Of a stretch of 64,000 nucleotides of DNA, positions 56,850 through 64,000 are shown piece after piece (positions within the stretch are counted from its first letter, which is position 1; every line of letters starts with the position of its first letter). The DNA is from Styela clava. Its lineage: Eukaryota; Chordata; Ascidiacea; Stolidobranchia; Styelidae. The stretch is taken from assembly GCF_964204865.1 (NCBI RefSeq), contig NC_135252.1:19923383-19987382 (forward strand). The letters run 5' to 3'. The position numbers and the translations under genes were made by a program. The notes below the pieces were generated by a model. That model was not told the origin of the DNA. It did no database searches and saw only the letters and a program-made list of their open reading frames with translations.

Positions 56850-57062
56850 ATCCCGCAGTGTGTGTACCAGGTTAGGATTAGACCATAATTTTATTCCGAT
56901 TTTCCTTTTTTTAGGTCTATTACGAGTTTGGGGACTGTTTGTGTTAGGCAAGTGAATATACCCCCTGCCCATGGGTTTCAGTCTCTTTACACAACTTGAT
57001 GTAAATAGGAGAACAAAATCAGTTACTTTTATATTGGTACACACACTTCTGGAGCGCTTCAA
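56850..57062. mobile_element. Second short element with GTGTGTGTACCA ends
   Basis: CGCAGTGTGTGTACCAGGTT at about 56856 is answered by TTGGTACACACACTTCTGGA, then GCGCTTC, at about 57035-57062. Both share the GTGTGTACCA core of the hairpin MITE at 56600-56715. A minus-strand frame (56742-57062) crosses it, but its basic translation (NRPKKRKIGIKL) is probably incidental. Confidence 0.5.
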
Positions 57063-57426
57063 ATAATATTACCAAAATTTGTTGACAGAAAATAGAAATC
57101 ACATTTGGCTTTTATTTGATTTTTAAATACTAATTTTATGTTACTCTTAGGTGCAAAATAATCAACCAATAAAAATCTCCTTTGGATACAGATTTTACCC
57201 CAATATTAGTGTTTTTCAATGTGGTAAAGAAGTAAAGCTTTTAATTGCATGGGCAACATAATATAAGTTTTGTGTTGGCACAACATAATTAGAAATAAAA
57301 CACAGGAAAGTAAGATTTATCAAATATCTAATAACTAATAATGATAGTTGTATTGTTAATGTTATCATAATCAACTAATATAATTAAACTGAAATAAAAA
57401 GGTATAATTGTTAAAATGTGATCGTT

Positions 57427-58183
57427 TCAATTCAGTTCTTTAATTTGTGAATTTTGATCTCTTCTTGCTTGTAGAGTTTTTTCAAAAGCGGAACGCCAAA
57501 GAAGTTTGGCACGATTAGCATTGCCGAACGGATTGATATTTCTTTTGTCACTAAAAACAAAACGAGCAAGTCTTACATGAAGCGTTTGATATAAAGCAAA
57601 CAAGTTAGATCAGATTATCAGAGAGCGTTTGGCTCGATGCAATATAAAAGTTTAGTGATAGTTTCAATTGTTATTTCAAATAACTATCATGCCCCACATA
57701 TATACAAAACAAGCAACTAAGATTTTACAGAATAACGAAAACGGGCTCAGCTTTGGTGCAATTATTTTTGTGTAAAATGTATTTTTAGCCACGGCCTTCA
57801 AACACATTGAATATCGAAATTACTTCACGCAAGCATCTAAAAAATACTTGCTTGAATGATAATATCTCAGAGCAATTGAAGGGATTAAAAATTTTACAAA
57901 TACAAAACACGTTAAACTATATTGAAATAAAATGCATATTGCATAAGGATAAGCCATACATACCAATCTAAAATTAGCTCAACAATCGCTTCTGTTGAGA
58001 CTTCTGTCATTTCTGTTTGGCTGCAATCGTCTGCTTCGATTTGTCGCCCCCTTCTTTGCGAACATTCTGCTTCGTTTTTTCTCATCTCTGCTATCACAAT
58101 TTGGCGTAATTCTTCCTTTGTCAAAGGCGATTTGTCTTTCTTTCGTTCTTCGTACCACTTCGCGTACGTCACTTGGATATTAA
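57427..58183 (-). CDS. Last two exons of an unidentified charged protein
   Basis: Minus-strand exons 57964-58183 and 57427-57550 have consensus sites: acceptor TTCTGTTTGTAG, donor GATTG|GTATGT, acceptor TTTTGTTTTTAG. They join phase 2 to phase 2 to encode about 113 residues and a stop. The first exon encodes NIQVTYAKWYEERKK, KSPLTKEELRQIVIAEMRKN then ECSQRRGRQIEADDCSQ. The second encodes DKRNINPFGNANRAKLLWRS, then FEKTLQARRDQNSQIKELN. The protein is hydrophilic and helix-prone, with no membrane segment. The upstream exon must end in phase 1 and was not found; the right arm of IR2 lies in that direction and may sit in the intron. I do not recognise a family. Confidence 0.6.
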
Positions 58184-58245
58184 CTACAAACAGAAAGAAT
58201 CGAAGTAATGATTTTATCTAACCGTTCAATACATAGATCTTAGAG

Positions 58246-58280
58246 TGTGTCAACCTAGAATACAGAGAGTGTGTCAACCT
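58246..58280 (+). repeat. Short tandem duplication
   Basis: AGAGTGTGTCAACCT occurs twice, about 25 bases apart, just upstream of the exon at 57964-58183. Confidence 0.55.
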
Positions 58281-58604
58281 GTATGAATACTCTATCTACT
58301 TTTACTTGAAAACAAGATGCCATGAAAATTTACACAAACGCATTTATTGCAACAAACAAGCTTAGATTTATTTAAATTATAACTTCAAACTTGATAGATG
58401 ATATATAACAATACAGATTTTCCCATTGGATTATATTTTTATTACATATATCTTTTATTTCCATTTCGAATGTAAGATAAAAATATGATTTTCATGAAGA
58501 ACGAATGAGGAAACACGAAGAAAGTCACTATCATTCACTATATTTCACTAAAATAATTATCAAACGAAAAAACATGTCAAATTTAACACCATTCATGATC
58601 CAAT

Positions 58605-60510
58605 AGAAATGTAATCGAATGGGACAAAATACATGTGTTTATTTCAGATTCTGAGTTTGCAGTTATATAATTTACGTGTTGTACACCCCCCATGTGTTTC
58701 TAAGACTATGCTTCGCTCTAATTGTATTTTTTATTCTATGATAAAGCAAAATTTGTAAAAAGAACAGCAAGCCTTAATGTGGCGAGGACCTGACTTTCTA
58801 GCAAAATATAGATCAACTCGATAAAAGAAACAACGATATTGTTAGTATTATAATGATAAAGTTTTGCTTAAATTTAACTCGTAGCCGACTGATCGTTGAA
58901 GGTCATCGAAAAAGGTTTGCACGAGCGCCATCATGCGGATTTCAAACTTTTTTTTTTTTCGGCATCGCATGTTCGCAGAACAGCGTACGCGAATGGTTGC
59001 GGAAGAGGTAATTATGTTAACATATGTTTGTGGATAGTTGAACCGCTTTCTATATCAAAAATTCATTAAAAACACCATCATATAGTATGTGACCTTTGAA
59101 TTCTGTCGCTAAAAGGCTATTGCATATCAAGTGCGTCACCCGAATCTCTCGACAAACACAATAATATCTGAATAGTATTGATATGCATTGCTACAGTAGT
59201 TAAACAAGAAATCTTCTATTTTAAGTTAACGCTATCCAATATTATATAGTATATATGCTCTGTGTGCAACTTCTGATGTCGATTAAAATTTAATTTTTAC
59301 CAAATAACGTATAAAAATATGTAGCACGTTTAAATCCTCATTCTTTATCTTGTTGAAAATATAGCTTGAATAACCCTACCACATACCACTGTTAGACGCT
59401 CCCAAGCCCTTACGTCGTTCTGTAAAACGCTACTGGTTTGTAATCTTATAGTTGGGTCCGGGCATTTTAAATAATAACAAATTATTCGAATTTGATCCGA
59501 CGAAAATTTCGAATCACCGCCATCTTGCTTTTTTGTCCGCCCGAGGTCTAGGTAAATTCTACAATTTTCTTTTTCATTTCATTATTCATTTTTGTCATAT
59601 TGAAAATTTGCAATTCTGATATATGACTATTGATAAAACATGTTTCTTATAGAGTGCTACAACTCCGCGAACTGACTGAATGATAAATTCTATGTTTTTA
59701 ATTAGGGTCACATACAATTATGTCGTCGTATTAAGTCAAATATCTTCCACGTATTCGAGTTTAGATTCTACTCGAAAAAAGCATTGGATTTGATCCTGAA
59801 ATAATTGGTTTTTTGAAAATGCCTAGGCCTACTTCTCGTATGGCATGTCAGCCTTAACAAGTTTTTATCTATCACTTTTACACATTCACAGTAGAGAATA
59901 TCAAAGTCCTTTTTTCCAAAGGTGGCACACTTTCAATCAATATATACTTACTGAATGTAAAGTAAAGGTTTGGAAAGCTCGTATTCTAATCTTTTTATTG
60001 TATATGAATAAACAATGTTTTGCCGGAATGCATATACCACGTGTACAATTGTATATTTAAACGAGAGATCAATTGTCAAACATTTTGACAATAACCACCT
60101 TCCAAGCGCTGCAACAGTCATTCACACATCAGGTACAACAACAGTGATGCATGATCCAGAACGATCCGTATGAACACTCTGTATTCAATAAAAGATACAA
60201 TACAACTTTGTGCCACTGCATTGATAAACTCTGTAATTGCATGTTTATGGAAACTTGAGACTTCTGTATTAGAATCACGCATGCGTATACGACAATGTTG
60301 AACACTGTGCATTTTGTTCCAACACTTCAGCGTTGTAGAAATGTTATCTTAGGTTTAATTACAAAGATGACGCACATTTTTCACTTGGCGATTTGTGTAT
60401 AACTATAATATCTTGAGTGTAATATTGAGATTGTTACATAGATCACAGGCCTCCAATGAAAGGTTATAATTATGATTGGGCTTTGTTATTTGCAATCTAT
60501 TAGAAATGAA
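58605..60510 (-). repeat. Right arm of second inverted duplication (IR2)
   Basis: This is the diverged reverse complement of 52385-52536 plus 55058-56500, without the 2.5 kb insertion. It carries matching copies of CGAATACGTGGAAGATATTT (reverse complement near 59747), CCTTTTTTCCAAAGGTGGCAC near 59910 and CAATGCAGTGGCACAAAG (reverse complement near 60215). No gene is supported within it. Confidence 0.65.
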
Positions 60511-60592
60511 ACTTTATATTATTTATAATAAGATTGGCGGTAGCTCAGTAGGTAAGTCTCTAATTGAGTTTATATAATTTAGATGCACAATT

Positions 60593-60724
60593 CTAAATAC
60601 ACGTGCTCGTTGAATTGGCGTTTGGTACGTTCCGGCTCCGTCGATCAGTTGTGTCGCACTTCTTCATTATATCGGAGCCTTGAACATTTGCAACCACAGT
60701 CCGACTACCTCCAGCTGTTTCCAT
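60593..60724 (-). other. Small open frame with coding-like composition
   Basis: From ATG at 60724 the minus strand encodes METAGGSRTVVANVQGSD then IMKKCDTTDRRSRNVPNA and a stop at 60593. GC content and amino-acid mix differ from the AT-rich surroundings. Possible donors (CGGAAC|GTACCA, AGCAC|GTGTAT) exist. It could be a 5' exon for the gene ending at 57427, but no phase-1 donor was found, so this remains a guess. Confidence 0.22.
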
Positions 60725-62682
60725 AGCACAATATGCAAATATTATCGTGTATCGAAAGTTTTGGTGTAAAAACAAATAAGAAGAGAGATAGCGGTTAAAA
60801 ACCTCAGAGAAATCGAATATTTTTAGTTTAGCTAGCATAACAATAAACCAAGCCTAATGGTGACATTTTCCATATGTCCCGATTTTTTTGAAGGTCGTGT
60901 TACAAGGGGACCAAGATAAAGTACGAAGACAGATGCAAATGTCCACAGCCAATAACTGTGCAAGACCGGAGATTTTGAGTGGGGTTGGTAACGTGATATA
61001 CATATACAACCAAAAATATACATATAGCGCAAACTAAATATACATATAGCGCCAACTAAATATCCATATACAGCCAAGGTCATATCCATATACAGCCAAT
61101 TAATATCCAAATACAGCCATTTAGGTGATGTTCAAATACTGCCAAGTCATATGCATTTACAGCCAATTGGATATACATAAGATATAATAAGTGTGTTAGG
61201 GTTAGGGTTTTAAAAATAACTCTCAGAAACTCTAAAACGGCTTTTGATGAAGCTACTTACAATAAGTGTAAAATATATGTAATAAAATATTGTGATATTA
61301 GCATGATTTAGTCTCTAGTGACAAGTAATCTCTACATGTTATTTGTTCGAAGCTTACAATCCCAACCTCTCGTGGTGCATGAATACATACAATAAGTTGC
61401 AATCCATAATGCCATAAGATAAAGCCCCACAACAACTGATTGTGATAACATGAGAAATGTGTCGCTGCCAACGAAGACATTGAAAATCTCTTTTGATTAT
61501 TCGTTTTTTATTTATTTGGTTTTCTTTGGTTATTTTGTCAACAAACTAATCAAATTAAAGTTTGGTGCAAACTATCATTACTCACATTACATATTGATTA
61601 TTCGAAAAAGCATCGCCAGATTCATGTTTATATGAGGAGACCATACTAGTTGACGCATTGGAGTAGTGTGTTTACGCTTACAGAAACTTCATAACGGCTA
61701 TTGATTGAAATATAAAAAATTACTTGCAACTAGCGTAAAGTAGATATAATATTGATATGAGCATCATTCCATGATATGAACATCATTCAGCATTAGCCTT
61801 TACAATTTTCCTGTGCATAATAAGACATGAAGTTGCCGGTGCATGTGGTTGAGAAAGAAATTAAATTAAAAAATTGAATCCAAGATATCAGGTTGTTAAA
61901 TAAAAAAACGATTCAACTGAAAATGTCATTTATTATATGCAAAGACCAGAAAAATATGGAAATGCCATTGACATGAGAATGAAACGGTAGTAATGCTGAA
62001 ATAGGTTAGATATACAATTCTGGCAAATAAAAAGCATAGTAATTTAGATGTCGTAAAGCAGTGGTTCTTAAATCTTTGTGATAAGACGCCTTTGTAAAAA
62101 CTCCCCGCGCATGCAACGCACTTGTGAGAAAATACTTGAAAACAAAATGATAAAAACACTGAAAATCAAGTTTGGTTAGCTTTATGAGACGTGAGGACTT
62201 AGCAATGTTATGATATAGCTCTTGGATGAACCGATTGTAATGTTTTTAGCACAAGCTGAATATTCGTTATTCAAGAAAATTCACAAAATTCTCGGATTCA
62301 CTAAATTGAACTAATCTTACACTGAACTCAGAAAGTAATATTGTGGTTTGATTTTATCAGTAATTATTGACTACAGTTATGTAATAGTTTATTCAAATAT
62401 GCATACCTATAGTCAGTAGAGCATGACTTGCCAATTAAATATTTGTTAAATATTTGTTATATTAAATATTAAAATGACTCGTCAGTGCGCCGTGTCGCAC
62501 CATTCGAAAACTTCTGTTGTAAATAAGATAATATTTTAGAGCATTAAAATGGCACAACATTATATTCTACGAAATAAATGACGACAAGATTGTATAATTA
62601 CACCATTTAATTGACAGCTTGTACTTGCAACTTGATTTCGAGAAAGGTATTTTCATTACATGTGAAAATATTAAATTTCCCA
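60725..62682. other. Region with degenerate tandem repeats, no gene seen
   Basis: From about 60995 to 61170 a unit close to ATATCCATATACAGCCAA recurs about eight times with changes. AGTGTGTTAGGGTTAGGGTT at 61193 contains two telomere-like units only. CAGTGGTTCTTAAATCTTTG at about 62060 looks like one end of a CAGTGGTTCT-type hAT element, but no opposite end was found. Other frames are not supported. Confidence 0.45.
60995..61170 (+). repeat. Degenerate tandem repeat, CATATACAGCCAA unit
   Basis: Successive units such as TATACATATAGCGCCAACTAA, ATCCATATACAGCCAAGGTC, ATCCATATACAGCCAATTA and ATCCAAATACAGCCATTTA form an array with a period near 20-24 bases. Similar CATATAC/CATATGC-rich sequence occurs at 6220-6450. 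Confidence 0.7.
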
Positions 62683-64000
62683 TCATACTGACTTATTAAG
62701 AACTGACTTGTAAATTATTGGAAAAGACTGCCACTGGTCGGGTAACATTTTTCGATTCAATTTACCATGCCTTAGAATGAATCTCCAACATTTTTTTAAT
62801 TCTTTTGCATGTGCTTGGCTGGCTACTTTTACCGGCACCATGACATGGGCCATTTCATGCATAATTGTGTGAAAGATTACTGAAATATCTAGCTTATCCG
62901 GCTCCAAAATTAAAATTAGGAATTTGTCCAGGTCGATTTTATACGTAACGCCCGTCGAAATTTTGGATGTGTTGCCGCTTAATTTGCAATATGTTTCATT
63001 GGAAACACATTCAATTTTATTGTCAACAGTGGACAAGGTTGTATATGGAAATAGGTCACGGATGCTACTGTAGATTGACACTACCATCGATGTGTCATGG
63101 TGGGATGATATGGCATCTTGCCAAGTTTTCAATTCCGCAATTTTTTTTTGAATCTTCAACTGAATAAGTACGACAATTCCGACATTTTCAGGTCTGGTTC
63201 CGGAATTCGTCAGTTTCGCATTTTTTATGAAACATTTTCTCACACACTGTGCACTGCAATGTTTCAGATCCATCACAAGACATCCTGCAATGGCAAAATA
63301 CTTTGCAAGTCCACCGAAGGCATGTTTTGGGTACTTGGGTAGAATGTATTTCAGGTTTAATGTGACTCCAAAAAACGTCAATATCATTTTGAATACATGC
63401 CATTTCGAGCCCTTCATTAAATTTATTGCTATACGTCAGTAAACAGGGATCCATATTTTTGCAAATCGCTAGGGCGTTGGCTATAGCGAAATAAATACAT
63501 TCATTTCCTCGCTGCTGTTGAACAGCCATCACTTCAATTGTGATGCTGTCACTATTGGTCCCATTGAGCTGACAAACTGCTGTTTGCACGATTTCAGGAT
63601 AATTACTCGGGAAGGACTGACATACACTGATGCATGATTTTATTCAGGAAACTGATCCGAAATAGTTATCCAGTGATTTTTTCTGATGTTTATTATTTGA
63701 ACAAAGGTATTACAGGATTTTATCGGGAATCCTTCCACTGTCGATATTATTACATCCTTCAGTCCTGATAAATGACGATATTTTATTTTCATTAACACCA
63801 TTGCTGCATTTATAATTCTATCATTTAAAAATAATTCATCCCGTATAATTTGTTGGTCAATCAAATCCAAATGAAGACATTCCAACCAATGGTTACTAAG
63901 AAATGGATTTTTTTCCAACAGAGAATCCTCTGGGGGTTTATCTAATTTTGTGCAGTCAAATCCGTTATCGATGAAATTTAATAAATGTTTTTTATTTGGT
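62683..64000 (-). pseudogene. Decayed Ulp1/C48-like protease + PHD finger + SprT-like metalloprotease frame
   Basis: The reading frame enters from the right window edge on the minus strand. 64000-63640 encodes the first part of a Ulp1-like cysteine protease fold (ELFLNDRIINAAMVLMK, INIRKNHWITIS with the catalytic His). After a TAA (63640-63642) and a frame change, 63630-63188 gives the rest: YPEIVQTAVCQL, then VQQQRGNECIYFAIANAL with the Gln and Cys of the active site. A PHD finger follows (FCHCRM...LQCTVCEKMFHKKC). A TGA at 63188-63190 stands where the finger's Trp is expected, and the last pair CRNC follows it. After an A9 run (63141-63149) the frame shifts to a SprT-like domain with HEMAH (62845-62859) and a third His in SQAHAKEL, ending at 62683. 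Two stops and two shifts make it a pseudogene, or a badly decayed mobile-element gene. Confidence 0.7.

Noticed and set aside
60537..60560. tRNA-like box A string (GGTAGCTCAGTAGGTAAGTC)
   Set aside because: No box B (GGTTCGA-type) or acceptor-stem pairing follows within 80 bases. It may be a SINE remnant, but it is not a tRNA gene.
60995..61170. CRISPR-like regular repeats
   Set aside because: The repeats are degenerate and continuous with no distinct spacers, and the genome is eukaryotic. It is a decayed tandem repeat.
61190..61215. Telomere-like TTAGGGTTAGGGTT
   Set aside because: Only about two units occur, inside AT-rich sequence. This is too short to call an interstitial telomere.

Overview
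The window looks like AT-rich nuclear DNA from an invertebrate animal. Genes are split into many small GT-AG exons, introns are 60 bp to about 1.3 kb, and old transposable elements fill much of the space. A chordate, possibly an ascidian, fits best: the two lipocalin genes have an intron-phase pattern (0,2,1,1,1) that I recall as typical of chordate lipocalins, and one secreted-peptide gene is laid out like ascidian antimicrobial precursors. The species assignment is inference. No ORF in the window is long in the bacterial sense, and most genes below had to be assembled from exons.

Layout. 1-3.1 kb: repeats, including a 0.97 kb element with 28-bp terminal inverted repeats (2085-3050). 3.17-12.82 kb: a large inverted duplication (arms about 3170-4920 and 9690-12820). 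Its right arm was later hit by a 1,672-bp hAT element with a perfect 8-bp target duplication, and the left arm keeps the empty site. 13.4-19.9 kb (+): a complete 12-exon, 618-residue Hsp70 gene without the C-terminal EEVD tail. 19.9-28.6 kb: no genes seen, but two nested hAT-like elements (22.7-24.9 kb). 28.7-30.4 kb (-): a spliced gene for a 91-residue secreted protein with an acidic tail. 35.3-37.5 kb and 45.3-48.1 kb (+): two paralogous six-exon secreted lipocalin genes, with a truncated third copy at 48.7-49.0 kb. Between them lie three further repeats (two hAT elements with perfect 8-bp target duplications and an unidentified 0.7-kb interval) and a few putative exons of an unidentified gene.

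48.3-52.4 kb: several weakly supported exons on the minus strand. 52.4-60.5 kb: a second inverted duplication. Its left arm carries a 2.5 kb insertion holding a broken non-LTR reverse transcriptase, and its central spacer holds the last two exons of an unidentified charged protein (57427-58183, -). 60.7-62.7 kb: degenerate tandem repeats. 62.7-64.0 kb (-): a decayed reading frame, open to the window edge, joining a Ulp1/C48-like cysteine protease, a PHD finger and a SprT-like metalloprotease.

The genes do not form an operon or one pathway. The lipocalins and the 91-residue protein are predicted to be secreted, and the Hsp70 is predicted to be cytosolic.
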